This document shows, piece by piece, positions 40,409-50,160 of a stretch of 64,000 nucleotides of DNA. The position numbers were made by a program, and so were the translations under genes. The first letter of the stretch is position 1; every line of letters starts with the position of its first letter. The stretch comes from an uncultured Planctomycetaceae bacterium (GTDB lineage: Bacteria > Planctomycetota > Planctomycetia > Planctomycetales > Planctomycetaceae), in NCBI GenBank assembly GCA_943787265.1, contig CALSLT010000019.1, forward strand, positions 1 to 64,000, read 5' to 3'. A model generated the notes under the pieces. The model saw only the letters and a list, made by a program, of their open reading frames with translations, was not told where the DNA came from and did no database searches.

Positions 40409-41643
40409 AGCGGCTGCTGGCACGCTGGGTTTTTCCCGTCGATCAACCGCCGATTGAGCGAGGAGTTGTCGAGATCGTCGACGGCGTCATTTCGGACGTC
40501 GCGCCGTTAAACGGTCAACCGGATGCCGATACCACCGACCTGGGCGACGTGGCCATCATTCCGGGCCTGGTGAACGCCCACGCTCATCTCGAATTCAGCA
40601 GCCTCGATTCGCCGATCGAACCGGCGTTGCCGTTTACTGGTTGGATAGGACGACTGCTCGCCCATCGCCGAGAACGAACAAGCTCACTCTCTCAATTCAT
40701 CCATGCAGGAGTTCGCGAAGTTGCGACATCTGGAACGAGCCTTGTTGGCGACATTGTAACCGGCGACTGGTCACCGGATTGTGTTCCTGGCGATGGTGCA
40801 TCAATGGTCGCGTTTCGTGAGTTGATCGGTCTGTTGCCGGATCAGTCGGCGGCTCAGCTTGACCTGGCAAAGCAGCACATCGCCGATTGTCGAGCAGTTG
40901 AGAAAACAGAACAACGCATTCTGCTTCCAGCCATCAGCCCCCACGCTCCTTACAGCGTCAGCCCTGAACTGTTTCATGAACTGATTGACCTGGCTCGAAC
41001 TGAAGCAGTGCCGTTGTGCATTCACCTGGCGGAAACTCAGGCGGAACTCCAGCTACTCGAATCAGGAACCGGCGAGTTTTTCGACATGCTCACTCGATTT
41101 GATCTTTGGCGCGACGGCACTATTCCGAAAGGAACGCGGCCAATGGATTACCTGCAGCCACTTGCGAAGTTGCCGCATGCTCTGATCGCTCACGGAAACT
41201 ACCTCGCGGATGACGAGATCGATTTTCTGGCAAATCGGCCCAACATCGCCACTGTCTTTTGCCCGAGGACGCACGCCTTCTTCGGACATGCAAATCACCC
41301 CTGGGAGCGTTTGCTCGATGCCGGCGCGACGGTCTGCATCGGCACGGACGGGCGATCTTCGAATCCTGACTATTCGCTTTGGGCGGAGCTGAAGTTTCTG
41401 GCTCGATCGTCCGCCGCTGACAGAATGCCGCAGATTCTGGATGCGGGTACGCTTCGTGGAGCGACAGCACTCGGTCAGGCAAAAAAGACAGGAACGATTA
41501 CGCTTGGTAAGCGAGCCGACCTGACAGTCATCTCGCTGAACGAGTCAACGGCAAATGATCCGTGGATGGCTCTGTTCGCCACAAAATCCAAACCAGTTAC
41601 AACAATCGTCATGGGGTCAGAGATCGAAACGCCCCGATCGTGA
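40405..41643 (+). CDS. Amidohydrolase (TRZ/ATZ chlorohydrolase-deaminase type)
   Basis: Metal-dependent hydrolase of 412 residues. The metal site is formed by His59 and His61 (VNAHAHLEF), the CIHLAET histidine, the ALIAHGNYL histidine and the GTDGRSSN aspartate, all in order as in subtype-I amidohydrolases such as SsnA/MtaD-like deaminases. The ending RADLTVISL closes the beta-sandwich domain. The natural substrate could be a purine derivative or an aminodeoxyfutalosine-like compound, but no neighbour decides this. It is translationally coupled to the PqiA-like gene. Confidence 0.88.
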   Translation: MKRLLARWVFPVDQPPIERGVVEIVDGVISDVAPLNGQPDADTTDLGDVAIIPGLVNAHAHLEFSSLDSPIEPALPFTGWIGRLLAHRRERTSSLSQFIHAGVREVATSGTSLVGDIVTGDWSPDCVPGDGASMVAFRELIGLLPDQSAAQLDLAKQHIADCRAVEKTEQRILLPAISPHAPYSVSPELFHELIDLARTEAVPLCIHLAETQAELQLLESGTGEFFDMLTRFDLWRDGTIPKGTRPMDYLQPLAKLPHALIAHGNYLADDEIDFLANRPNIATVFCPRTHAFFGHANHPWERLLDAGATVCIGTDGRSSNPDYSLWAELKFLARSSAADRMPQILDAGTLRGATALGQAKKTGTITLGKRADLTVISLNESTANDPWMALFATKSKPVTTIVMGSEIETPRS

Positions 41644-41744
41644 CTGGAAACTTGCAAAGCGAGTACTGAACTTCGAACAATGCGGTGTGACTGGTTTTTA
41701 TCACCGCCGCCACACCTCAGAAATCGCCGAGTAACGTATCTGCC

Positions 41745-41990
41745 ATGCTGTTAAATATTCGATTATTCGCCCGTGCAAAAGACCTCGCCGGCTCGGAAAC
41801 AATTTCTGTCGAAGTCCCGGATAAAGCCACCGTCGGCGACCTGAGGTCTTCGATGGGTGAGCAGTTTCCGACTCTCGAACCGCTGATATCGAACCTGCAC
41901 GTCGCGATCGGGACGGACTATGCGGACGACACAGCGTCGCTCGACAACTCACAGTCAATCAGTTGTTTCCCGCCAGTCAGCGGCGGCTAG
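41745..41990 (+). CDS. moaD: Molybdopterin synthase sulfur-carrier subunit
   Basis: Ubiquitin-like sulfur carrier of 81 residues for molybdenum-cofactor synthesis. It opens LLNIRLFARAKDLAG, the MoaD start, and ends in VSGG, the invariant Gly-Gly tail that becomes a thiocarboxylate. Other moa genes are not in this window, so the MoaE partner must be elsewhere. Confidence 0.9.
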   Translation: MLLNIRLFARAKDLAGSETISVEVPDKATVGDLRSSMGEQFPTLEPLISNLHVAIGTDYADDTASLDNSQSISCFPPVSGG

Positions 41991-42148
41991 CAACACATTC
42001 AAAATTCTCTGAGACCTCAGTGTTCTTTGTGGCTTGGTCCTTTTTTCGACAAGATCAATAAACCCTTTGGCCGTCGAGTTACATCCTCGCGTTCGTGATA
42101 TCACCATCTCACATCGAACGTTGAGCCAAACACCGGAGCTAACGTCTC

Positions 42149-45100
42149 ATGCCTGCAGATTCGGGCAATCCTGATCCCAACGGTAGTCCTTCCGACGGTT
42201 CGTCTCGGCGTTCCCGGACTTGCCAGGTGCTCTTTGTACTCGGGTCGGGTTTCGATCCCTCAGAACAGGCCGAGTCGCTGGCCACTGAGTTTCGCAGCGA
42301 GCACGAATCACTGAAGTTTTCGAAGGCCGAAACGGTTATCCAGGCGGCGGATGAATGGCGGGCTGACGACAAGGCAGGTTTTCGAAAGTCAGTCGCGACC
42401 GTTGTCAAAAAGTGGTGCCGAGACCAGGCGGCGAGTTTCGATCCGAAGCGGTTGCTTGTCAGCGATTACCAGGATGGCGACGGGCGACAATTTGCTGTCG
42501 CCGGATACTTTCCGCGGCGCAAATCATCGAGCAGCAAGAGCACGTCGGAAACGGACATCCCTCTGCAGAATTCCGATTCAGCAAAATTGGACAACGACGA
42601 CTCAAGCGACGAACAAACGAATGAACCATCGAAATTCGTTCTCCTCGCTCAGCAATGGCTGGAGAAAGCGAAGGCACAGCCTCCCAAACGGCTGGCAATG
42701 ATCGCAGGTGGATTAGTTGCCCTGCTGGTTCTGGCGATCGTTCTTCCGATGTTGTTATCCGACGGCGACGATGAAGGCATCGCCCAATCGGATCCCGGTG
42801 AACAGTCGCAGGCCCAGAATAGTGACTCGGGCAACGCAACGGCTGCTGCCAGGATTGCGCCTCCAGTTTTTCCGACTGGCATCGTCCGAGTTTACACGCC
42901 AGAACCCGGCTTCGCGGTGATGGTTGACGGAGAGCCTGTTCGCGATGCTCAGGGCGAGTTCGTCACGACGCCTTGCGCGGTCACAGCAGAGCAGGGGGCT
43001 CGCTCGATCACAGTCTTTCGCGAAGGCGCATTTGACCTGTCTCGAGTTGTCGACGTCACGAAAGACAGTGAGATCACTCTGGAACCTTCGACCGACGGGA
43101 GCGGAGGCGGCGGTGATATCCTGAAAGCTCCTCACCTGAGTGCCGAAGTCGGAGTGCCCATCGCGCTGGCCAGCCTGAATTCAAGTCGACCCGAAACGGA
43201 TCCGTATGTGACTCCCGATCGACTTTCCATCTGGTTTGTCGGTGATCGAGAAGATGGCCGAGGGCTCTTTGTGGCAACGCGGCAATCACCATTTCACGAT
43301 TTTGATGAGCCGCGATTGGTCAGCCGCAGTGCCGACATGCCCGCAACGCCGAGCATCACAGATGACTCTCTTTACATCGTTTATGCAGTGCCGGAGAAAG
43401 CTCGGCTGATGGCTTTAGCTCGAGCCAACCCGCTGGCAGGATTCGACGGAAAAGACGCGCTGCGTCACAGCAAGAGTCTGGTTCCCAACTGGACCTCGTC
43501 ACAAATACTTGGCGACGGATTGCGTCTGTATTGGGTGGAAGAAAACCCTGATGGCGAAGTCCGCACACTGACTTCCAGCCGCCAACGACGAACCGATGTG
43601 TTTGGGAAAACACTGAAGGTCAAACTCGCCGGCATCCACCCTTGCATGTCACGAGACGGTTTGCGGCAGTACACCTTTGACGGCAAAACACTGACTCGCT
43701 ACCGCCGAAGCGGCACGTCAAAAGCGTTCGTCGACGACGGTGTCATCGCAGAGCTGGACCTGCCTGGCTACACCCACAGCAAGTCGCTTCGACAGTTCTT
43801 CGTCAGCAGCGACGAGCAGTGGCTGTTTTATTCGGACGATCCAAAGTCCAGCGGCGACTTGTTTATGACCAGAATTGCCGCCGGCCCACAATGGGGCGTC
43901 GTCCCGCGTGGCAAGTCGATCCCGCCTAAACGCGTAGTCGTAGTGGCGACGACGGAACCCGATCCAAACGAGATGATCGTTCCCGAAAAGCCAAAGCCTA
44001 AACCTGTCGATCCTCGCTCGCTTCCTTTGCCATACACATCGCATTGGAAAGTTTTCACCGCATTGCTGAACGATCGAAAGTACGACGAAGCCGAAGGTCT
44101 TTTGCGGAACGCGAAGTCGAATCCCGATATGCAATCGTTCTCTGAGCAGCTTGCGTGGGACGAGGAAGATTTTCAGACAATCCGTGATTTCTGGCGTGAC
44201 GTGGAAAAGACCGCTTCGGAAATCAAAGCCGGAGAAGCTGTTCGAATTGGAACCCTTCGTCTGGAAGTTACCGGTTTCGAAAACGGCGAACTGATTGGCA
44301 AACGCGGCGACACCGAAATCCGCCGTAAGCTGAAGGAGCTTGCTTCGACAGAGCTATCCGGCATCTTTGACGCAGGTGTCGACAAAGAAGATGAGCAGAC
44401 GCAGTATCAATATGGCGTTCTACTGGCGTACGACGTGCAAGCTCTCGAACGAGCACGCGATCAGCGGTTCGACCGCTGCGTGGATTTGGCGGCCACATTC
44501 AAAGAACGAATCACCAAGCGGAAACTTGCGCAGGCCCTCGCTGAATTAGACCGGACGAACTTCGGCAAGGGTGTCGGCTTTCTGAAAGAAACCAAAATCC
44601 TGGCTGCAGGAACGCCCGTCGCTACCGAAGCGCAAAAGTTGGAAGAAGAATTGTACGAGTACGTGAAGTGGCGAATGGTCGGGTCACGAAAGTGGAAAGT
44701 CGAAGGGAACTCCTACGAGGCAGACGGCGAACGAGCCAACGGATCGTTACTCACTTCACAAAAAGAATACCGCAACTTCGAGCTGAGTTTGGAATGGAAG
44801 ACGCTCGACACTCTGACGGCTCAGGGCGGCGTCTTTTTCCATTATCCCGGCCGAGGTGAACTGGTCGACCTGGCTCACAAGATTCATCTTTCAAACGACT
44901 CAGGCGAAGGTGCCGACCAGTATTCTTCCGGGTCGCTCTTTGGCGAGGAAGGTCCCGACTCGAACGTTGTCAAACCATCTGGAGAATGGAACACGCTCGA
45001 AATCAAAGTCGTCGACAAGGAAGTAACGGTGAGAATCAACGGCCGAAAAGTGCTCGAAGCCGACGCATTCAAAGAAACCGTCCCCGAAAGTGGACTGGTC

Positions 45101-45166
45101 TGCCTTGACGGCTTCGCTGGCGGAATCACGTACCGCAAGATCCTCCTCAGCGAACTCCCTGATTAG
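42149..45166 (+). CDS. Large membrane-anchored protein with DUF1080 (3-keto-disaccharide hydrolase-type) C-terminus
   Basis: Protein of 1005 residues. An N-terminal cytoplasmic-looking region (1-180) is followed by one transmembrane helix (about 182-204). A low-complexity linker and a PEGA-like segment (about 240-320, VYTPEPGFAVMVDGEPV) come next. A WD40/PD40-like propeller (about 340-610) has YVTPDRLSIWFVGDR-type blades. A helical region follows, and a lectin-like DUF1080 domain lies at about 845-1005 (GGVFFHYPGRGE, EWNTLEIKVVDKEVTVRINGR). The product probably sits in the inner membrane with the large part outside the cytoplasm. Substrate and partners are unknown. Confidence 0.8.
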   Translation: MPADSGNPDPNGSPSDGSSRRSRTCQVLFVLGSGFDPSEQAESLATEFRSEHESLKFSKAETVIQAADEWRADDKAGFRKSVATVVKKWCRDQAASFDPKRLLVSDYQDGDGRQFAVAGYFPRRKSSSSKSTSETDIPLQNSDSAKLDNDDSSDEQTNEPSKFVLLAQQWLEKAKAQPPKRLAMIAGGLVALLVLAIVLPMLLSDGDDEGIAQSDPGEQSQAQNSDSGNATAAARIAPPVFPTGIVRVYTPEPGFAVMVDGEPVRDAQGEFVTTPCAVTAEQGARSITVFREGAFDLSRVVDVTKDSEITLEPSTDGSGGGGDILKAPHLSAEVGVPIALASLNSSRPETDPYVTPDRLSIWFVGDREDGRGLFVATRQSPFHDFDEPRLVSRSADMPATPSITDDSLYIVYAVPEKARLMALARANPLAGFDGKDALRHSKSLVPNWTSSQILGDGLRLYWVEENPDGEVRTLTSSRQRRTDVFGKTLKVKLAGIHPCMSRDGLRQYTFDGKTLTRYRRSGTSKAFVDDGVIAELDLPGYTHSKSLRQFFVSSDEQWLFYSDDPKSSGDLFMTRIAAGPQWGVVPRGKSIPPKRVVVVATTEPDPNEMIVPEKPKPKPVDPRSLPLPYTSHWKVFTALLNDRKYDEAEGLLRNAKSNPDMQSFSEQLAWDEEDFQTIRDFWRDVEKTASEIKAGEAVRIGTLRLEVTGFENGELIGKRGDTEIRRKLKELASTELSGIFDAGVDKEDEQTQYQYGVLLAYDVQALERARDQRFDRCVDLAATFKERITKRKLAQALAELDRTNFGKGVGFLKETKILAAGTPVATEAQKLEEELYEYVKWRMVGSRKWKVEGNSYEADGERANGSLLTSQKEYRNFELSLEWKTLDTLTAQGGVFFHYPGRGELVDLAHKIHLSNDSGEGADQYSSGSLFGEEGPDSNVVKPSGEWNTLEIKVVDKEVTVRINGRKVLEADAFKETVPESGLVCLDGFAGGITYRKILLSELPD

Positions 45167-45223
45167 CGTATCCAGCGCTGGACCCGACGTTTCGCTGTCA
45201 TGCGCTACAGATCGGAGCGTTGA

Positions 45224-46282
45224 TCAGGCGGCGTCTTCCGGCAGCGGCGGTTCGGCTGGGCCGGGAGGGTGATCGGACTTGAATTCGTAGTGCGCGATCT
45301 TTCCGTGGCCGACGGCGAAGAAGCCTGTCGAGTCGTCGTTCATCGCGAGCTGATGGACGTGCATCGGCGCTTTGTCCTGCTTGATCAGCTTGCCGGTTTC
45401 GACGCTGTAAAACGAAACGAAACCGCCGTGGTCTCCACCGGCGGCGAGCAGCCAGTTGCCGGACGGGTCGAATTCGATCTGCTCGACGAGGCCCTTCAGC
45501 TCGTTGTCTTCGATGACGTGGAGACTCTCACCCTTTTGCCAGTCGAATATCTCGACGCGCGACGGACCTCCGAGATGGTCGATGTTTCCGATCTTGCCGA
45601 TACCGCCTGCGGCCAGCAGCTTGGAATCATGTGAAAACGCGACAGACCGGATGCCACCAATTGAGTGCCGTCTGGCGCGAGGATCCCAAGTATACATGCC
45701 GGGAGATTCCAGCTCGGCGGCCTTCTTTCCGGATGCGACTTCCCAGACGGCGATGTGTCCGACCTTGTCGGCTGTCGCCAGCCACTTGCCGTCGGGAGAA
45801 AACGCGCCCGCGTACAGCATCGACGGATAATGGTCTGGCGTTTCTTCTTTGTGATCCTTCAGCGTGTGCATCGTCTCGCCGGACTTTGCATCCCACAGCT
45901 TGCCGACCATATCGTCAGCGACGCTGGCGACGATGCTTCCGTCCGGGCTGGCGGTCACGTTGCGAATCCATCGTTCGTGAGCCTTGACCGTGCGTGTCGG
46001 CTTTTTCGATTCTGAGTCCCACCAGATCAGGTTGCCATCGTAGCTTCCTGAAACCAGTTGCGTCTGGTTTTGCACGATGCCGGTGACGTAACTTTGGTGG
46101 CCTTCCGCCTCGAACGCGGCGGGTTCGGGCTTCTCAGCGAGAGCGTCGACTTCGTAGACCTTGAAATCAGAATTTCCGAAGAACAATTTGCCAGAACCTG
46201 ATTCGCGAGCAACGCAGAACGCGATACCGCTGATGCCGAAATCTTTGACGCGTTTCAGTTTTTCAGGATCAGACCAGGTCAT
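45224..46282 (-). CDS. WD40-repeat protein
   Basis: Protein of 352 residues consisting almost only of WD40 blades (for example YVTGIVQNQTQLVSGSYDG, ASVADDMVGKLWDAKSGE, WLATADKVGHIAVWEVASG). No signal peptide is visible. It is the last gene of a - strand set, PSD1 then DUF1501 then WD40, an arrangement recurrent in planctomycetes. I infer a scaffold role for the same system. Confidence 0.85.
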   Translation of the reverse strand: MTWSDPEKLKRVKDFGISGIAFCVARESGSGKLFFGNSDFKVYEVDALAEKPEPAAFEAEGHQSYVTGIVQNQTQLVSGSYDGNLIWWDSESKKPTRTVKAHERWIRNVTASPDGSIVASVADDMVGKLWDAKSGETMHTLKDHKEETPDHYPSMLYAGAFSPDGKWLATADKVGHIAVWEVASGKKAAELESPGMYTWDPRARRHSIGGIRSVAFSHDSKLLAAGGIGKIGNIDHLGGPSRVEIFDWQKGESLHVIEDNELKGLVEQIEFDPSGNWLLAAGGDHGGFVSFYSVETGKLIKQDKAPMHVHQLAMNDDSTGFFAVGHGKIAHYEFKSDHPPGPAEPPLPEDAA

Positions 46283-46339
46283 GACGTTGCCTCAAAGTTA
46301 GACGTCGACAGAACGTTCTTGAGAAAAGTTTTGAACAGG

Positions 46340-46397
46340 AGTAAGCAGAGAGATCAGAGCCATGAATCGATTGTCGCCTCTGTTTACTCTGCTTTCT
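46340..46397. repeat. Imperfect inverted repeat downstream of DUF1501
   Basis: The segment 46340-46359 (AGTAAGCAGAG...CAGAG) pairs imperfectly with 46378-46397 (CTCTG...CTCTGCTTTCT). It lies between the DUF1501 stop and the WD40 start on the - strand and may be a weak terminator or processing site. Confidence 0.45.
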
Positions 46398-46419
46398 CTT
46401 GTCGAAAAGTCATTCAGAA

Positions 46420-47727
46420 TTACGCCAGAACTTCTTTAATCGGTTTCGCTCCGAAGTCTGACAGTGGAATCGGGCGAGAGCCGATCATGTATTCTTTTTC
46501 GTGATCGATGCCGAGTGCTTCGAGGATGGTTGCGAAGACTTCAGCAGCTCCGACTTCGCCATCGGCGACAGTGTTACCTTCCGGTTCCGTCTTGCCGTAG
46601 AACGAGCCGCCGCGGACTCCGCAACCTGACAGGCTGCAGCTCCAGGCGTTGGCGAAATGGTCACGCCCCAGGCTGGCGTTGATCTTTGGCGTTCGACCAA
46701 ATTCTCCGAGCGTGACGACCAGCGTGTTTTCCAACAGGCCGCGTTCTTCCAGGTCGTCGAGCAGTGTGCTCATGGCGTGATCGAGGTCTGCACACAGTTC
46801 GCGGTGAGTTTCGAAGTTCTGGCCGTGACTGTCCCACCAGGCTCTCGCAACTTTGACGAACGGCGTACCCGCTTCGACCAGTCGGCGAGCGATCAAACAC
46901 TGCTGAGCAAACTGGCGAGGGCCGTATTTCGCTCGGACGGATTCGGGTTCCTGCTCGATGTCAAACAGTTTCTCGCTGGACATCAAACCGTGAACGCGAC
47001 TGTAAGCCGTCGTGTGACTGTTGATCTTTTCGCTGTGCCGCGCCTTGGTGAATCGCTTAGAGAGGAGATCGCGAAGCGCGGCTCGGTCTTTGTGGTCGAC
47101 ATCCGAAATTGCTTCCAGCCGTCGCATGTTGTCCGGGATTTGTTTATCGGAAAGAAACATCGGAGCGTAGCGGGCACCAAGAAATCCGCTCGTGCCTTTG
47201 CGTCGGCCTTCAGTCGACGTGTACATCGACACGTAGTCTGGCACCTGGCTGTCAGCTCGTCCGAGTTCTCGGGCAGCGATGGCTCCGATGTCCGGGTAGA
47301 TCAGGCCGGGGTCTTTCACACGCCCGGTTTCCATCAGCGAAGCACCGCCGCCGTGATCACCGATCTTCGAATTGATCGAGCGGATGATCGCGGTGTGGTT
47401 CATCCGCTGAGCCATTTTCGGTAGCAGCTCGCTGATGTGAACGTCGTTGGCACTTGTCTTAATTTTGGAGTAAGGGCCGCCGGTTGACTGTCCGGGTTTC
47501 GGATCCCACGTCTCGAACTGGCTGGCACCTCCGGCCAGCCAGAGCAGGATCACGCTCTTCTGTTGGCGTTTGACCTGGCCGGCGAGGAGCGGATTCTTCA
47601 GCCCGTCGAGACGCGTCATGTCTGCGGCGAAGGTGCCTGCTGTTGCGGCTCCGGCTGCACCGAGGAACCCTCGACGCGACAAACCATGATCGGCCGATCC
47701 GCAAAAGATGCTTCCGGGTTGTGCCAT
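46420..47727 (-). CDS. DUF1501 family exported protein (second copy)
   Basis: Protein of 435 residues with a twin-arginine signal (LSRRGFLGAAGAATAG) at about 19-35. Motifs include SVILLWLAGGASQFETWDPKPG, RSINSKIGDHGGG, TLGEFGRTPKIN and GRDHFANAWSCSLSGCGVRGG. The start is ATG 47727 with GAGGAG 6 nt upstream; an in-frame codon at 47790 is rejected. It differs clearly from the first DUF1501 protein in this window, and the gap to its PSD1 partner upstream holds a palindromic element (copy B). Confidence 0.9.
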   Translation of the reverse strand: MAQPGSIFCGSADHGLSRRGFLGAAGAATAGTFAADMTRLDGLKNPLLAGQVKRQQKSVILLWLAGGASQFETWDPKPGQSTGGPYSKIKTSANDVHISELLPKMAQRMNHTAIIRSINSKIGDHGGGASLMETGRVKDPGLIYPDIGAIAARELGRADSQVPDYVSMYTSTEGRRKGTSGFLGARYAPMFLSDKQIPDNMRRLEAISDVDHKDRAALRDLLSKRFTKARHSEKINSHTTAYSRVHGLMSSEKLFDIEQEPESVRAKYGPRQFAQQCLIARRLVEAGTPFVKVARAWWDSHGQNFETHRELCADLDHAMSTLLDDLEERGLLENTLVVTLGEFGRTPKINASLGRDHFANAWSCSLSGCGVRGGSFYGKTEPEGNTVADGEVGAAEVFATILEALGIDHEKEYMIGSRPIPLSDFGAKPIKEVLA

Positions 47728-47800
47728 GATCAACTCCTCTGCCTTTGTACTGATTTCTGCTGAAGTCGCGGATCTGAAAGAGTTCTTCAAATCTCTATTC

Positions 47801-47915
47801 GGGTGGCACTGGTTGCTCGCAACCAGTGTCGCGAAGCGACAAGAGGTAATTTCGGTTCGATGGTGTCGACCTCTTGCGGCTGCGCCGCACAGGTTGCGAG
47901 CAACCTATGCCACCC
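47801..47915. repeat. MITE/REP-like palindromic element, copy B
   Basis: The 115-bp element has about 29-nt terminal inverted repeats with 5 mismatches (GGGTGGCA at one end, TGCCACCC at the other). A perfect 10-bp hairpin forms at 47807-47816 with 47819-47828. Inner segments (CAAGAGGT and ACCTCTTG) also pair, so the whole unit can fold on itself. It lies between the PSD1 and DUF1501 genes. Confidence 0.85.
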
Positions 47916-47961
47916 TTTGGTTGTTTGTCTGAAACCAAAACTAAGTCTGTTGGCATATTGG

Positions 47962-49599
47962 TTAGTGGTTGAAGCGAAGTTCCGGCCCCGTCAGAAGGGC
48001 CCAGACGACCTGCTTGATCGCTGCGGGGCTGTCTTCTCTTCGGGATTCCAGATACTCGATAATTGCTTTTCGTTCGTCGTCGGTTGGCTGTCGTGAATTC
48101 ACCGCTTCGAAGGCTGCTGAAAGTGCTGCTTCCGGATCGTCCAGCTTCTTCAGGTGTCCGACGAGTCGGTCGCCGGAGTCCCTCAATAAATCGTTATCGA
48201 TACGGTTGTTGTTGCTGAAGAAGAGCGCTTCGTCGACGGCGACCTGAAAGTTTTCGCCGGGAATTTCGAAGGCGTCATCCCAGTTGTTCGTTGCGTTCTC
48301 CAGGTTGGTGCGTTCTTTCTTCCAGTCTTCCGCTGGCTTCGTCAGCCACTGCTCCCAGTGAGGAGGGTTGCGAGTGGCGACCAGCAGCGACATTGCATAC
48401 TGACGTGGCGACAACGGCCGTGGGATGGCCACGGCGAAGTAGTGAGGTGACGGTGGGGCGGCGGCCGAATTCCACTCACTGGATCGAGAGTAAATCCTGC
48501 TGAGGGCGATGCCGCGAATCAGCCGCTTGAGGTCATAGCCGTTTTCGACAGTGTCTCGCGCGAGCCAGTCGAGCAGCTCTGGATGGCTCGGTGAGTTTTC
48601 AGAGTGCAACTGGTCGGGCGGATCGACGATGCCGCGACCTGTCATGCGATGCCAGATTCGGTTCACGATGTTGCGTGCCAGGAAGGCGTCGTTGTCTTTG
48701 TGTGAGGCGGTTTCGACGAGTCGTTCTCGCGGACGAAACTCCGGGTAGGATACCTCGATTTTGTCGTCCTGCTGCAGCTTTTTGACGAGCGCGTCGTACT
48801 TCTTGCGGGAGTCGTCGTCCAGTTCCGGAGTGTCATCTTTGACGACGGACCCGTTCAGGAACATGAACTGAGCCTGCTTCTCGACGCCCGACGTCGTGGT
48901 GAACTTGACGTCGCCGTAGAACTTCTCGCCGAGGCTCTGCTTTTTCGTCAGGAACGTTCGGCTGAAGAACGACTGCATGCCGTAATAATGGTCCTGCTTC
49001 CAGTCTTCGACGAGCGGGTGATCGTGACACTTCGCACAGCTCACGTTGACGCCGAAGAAGAGGACCGCCGTGTCGTTCGTCAGGTCGTCGAGGCTCTTGG
49101 CTCGGTGCCTGACAAACTGCAACGCCGCCTTCTGGTACTCGTCGTTCTCGTCGCCAGCCAGCATGTCTCGAAACATGGTGTTCCACGGGCGGTTTTGCTC
49201 GGTCGCCCACAGCAGGTAATTGCGGAAGTCTTTGTCGTTGCGACGGTCAGGATACTCGAGCAGTACTTGCAGCTCGTTGCGGTGGTGATCGATGAAGTCG
49301 GGACTCGCCAGCAGTTTGTCGACAAGTTTAGCTCGTCGCGTGGCTGGATCGGCGGAAACGAAAGCGTGCAGTTCGGCCGTTGTTGGGATGCGTCCGGCAA
49401 GGTCGAGCGTCAAGCGGCGGATCAGAATGTGCTCGTCGATCTGCGACGCTGTTTGTACGTCGTTCGTTTTGATCAGGTCGTCGACGTAGTGGTCAATGAC
49501 CGATTCCATCGGCTGGTCGGCCGGGAGCAAATCGGTAGCGTACAGCGAAACCTGTGCGCAGAGAAAAGTTGTAGCAACGGTGAGGCAGGCTCGGAACAT
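47962..49599 (-). CDS. DUF1549/DUF1553 (PSD1) protein without cytochrome domain
   Basis: Exported protein of 545 residues with signal peptide (1-21). DUF1549 (about 35-240) includes the RRLTLDLAGRIPT segment and a CAKCHDH motif (Cys188, Cys191, His192), a possible haem-c site, where other members carry CAQCH. DUF1553 (about 300-540) has LARNIVNRIWHRMTGRGIVDP and HPELLDWLARD. The separate N-terminal cytochrome c domain of the 14-kb paralogue is absent, and the helical insert is short. It is the first gene of a set with DUF1501 and WD40. Confidence 0.9.
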   Translation of the reverse strand: MFRACLTVATTFLCAQVSLYATDLLPADQPMESVIDHYVDDLIKTNDVQTASQIDEHILIRRLTLDLAGRIPTTAELHAFVSADPATRRAKLVDKLLASPDFIDHHRNELQVLLEYPDRRNDKDFRNYLLWATEQNRPWNTMFRDMLAGDENDEYQKAALQFVRHRAKSLDDLTNDTAVLFFGVNVSCAKCHDHPLVEDWKQDHYYGMQSFFSRTFLTKKQSLGEKFYGDVKFTTTSGVEKQAQFMFLNGSVVKDDTPELDDDSRKKYDALVKKLQQDDKIEVSYPEFRPRERLVETASHKDNDAFLARNIVNRIWHRMTGRGIVDPPDQLHSENSPSHPELLDWLARDTVENGYDLKRLIRGIALSRIYSRSSEWNSAAAPPSPHYFAVAIPRPLSPRQYAMSLLVATRNPPHWEQWLTKPAEDWKKERTNLENATNNWDDAFEIPGENFQVAVDEALFFSNNNRIDNDLLRDSGDRLVGHLKKLDDPEAALSAAFEAVNSRQPTDDERKAIIEYLESRREDSPAAIKQVVWALLTGPELRFNH

Positions 49600-49791
49600 G
49601 GCGACAGTCGAACCGGTAGGGAGTGAGACTGGCGAGGTTCTGCCCCGTTGTCAGACGGTCGCTGAGCGGGCCAAAACCGGTAGGAATCAACGCACCAAGC
49701 TATCAGGTTGCGGCTGATCCATCAATAACTCGTCATGCAACGAGCTTCACCGCCAGATTTGGCTCTACCGGAAGCAGTCTCTGCCTCAGCT

Positions 49792-50160
49792 CTACAGTCC
49801 GAAAACCCAGCCAACCGGATCGATTTCCTGTGTGCCCATCGAGCCGCCTCGCAGCCAGCCAAACGGGTCGATTGGCTGCAGCGGAGCACCGGCCAGGCCG
49901 TCACACGGACCGCGGTTGCAGGGGTCGCACGGGTTTCCACACGGATCGCAAGGCCCGCAACTCTTGCACGGCGTCGTGATCCTCGGCATGGAGAAGATCG
50001 GTCCAATACTGCCCGGACCTGCGAAAACCGGCTCGGCGAAGTGCGGCCGCACGGCGATGTTGTCGAACCCGATTTTCGGAATCAGGATGGTCTTCGCACA
50101 CCCGCTTGAGCAGGCAACCATTCCCAGCAGGGCGAGTGTGATGACGGCTTTGTGTCGCAC
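49792..50160 (-). CDS. Small cysteine-rich lipoprotein
   Basis: Predicted lipoprotein of 122 residues starting at GTG, with AGAGGA about 4 nt upstream. A hydrophobic signal ends CSSGC (Cys21). Residues about 67-88 are packed with Cys-Pro/Gly units (GPCDPCGNPCDPCN). No family is recognised. The YTV protein nearby is also cysteine-rich, but the two genes point in opposite directions. Confidence 0.65.
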   Translation of the reverse strand: MRHKAVITLALLGMVACSSGCAKTILIPKIGFDNIAVRPHFAEPVFAGPGSIGPIFSMPRITTPCKSCGPCDPCGNPCDPCNRGPCDGLAGAPLQPIDPFGWLRGGSMGTQEIDPVGWVFGL

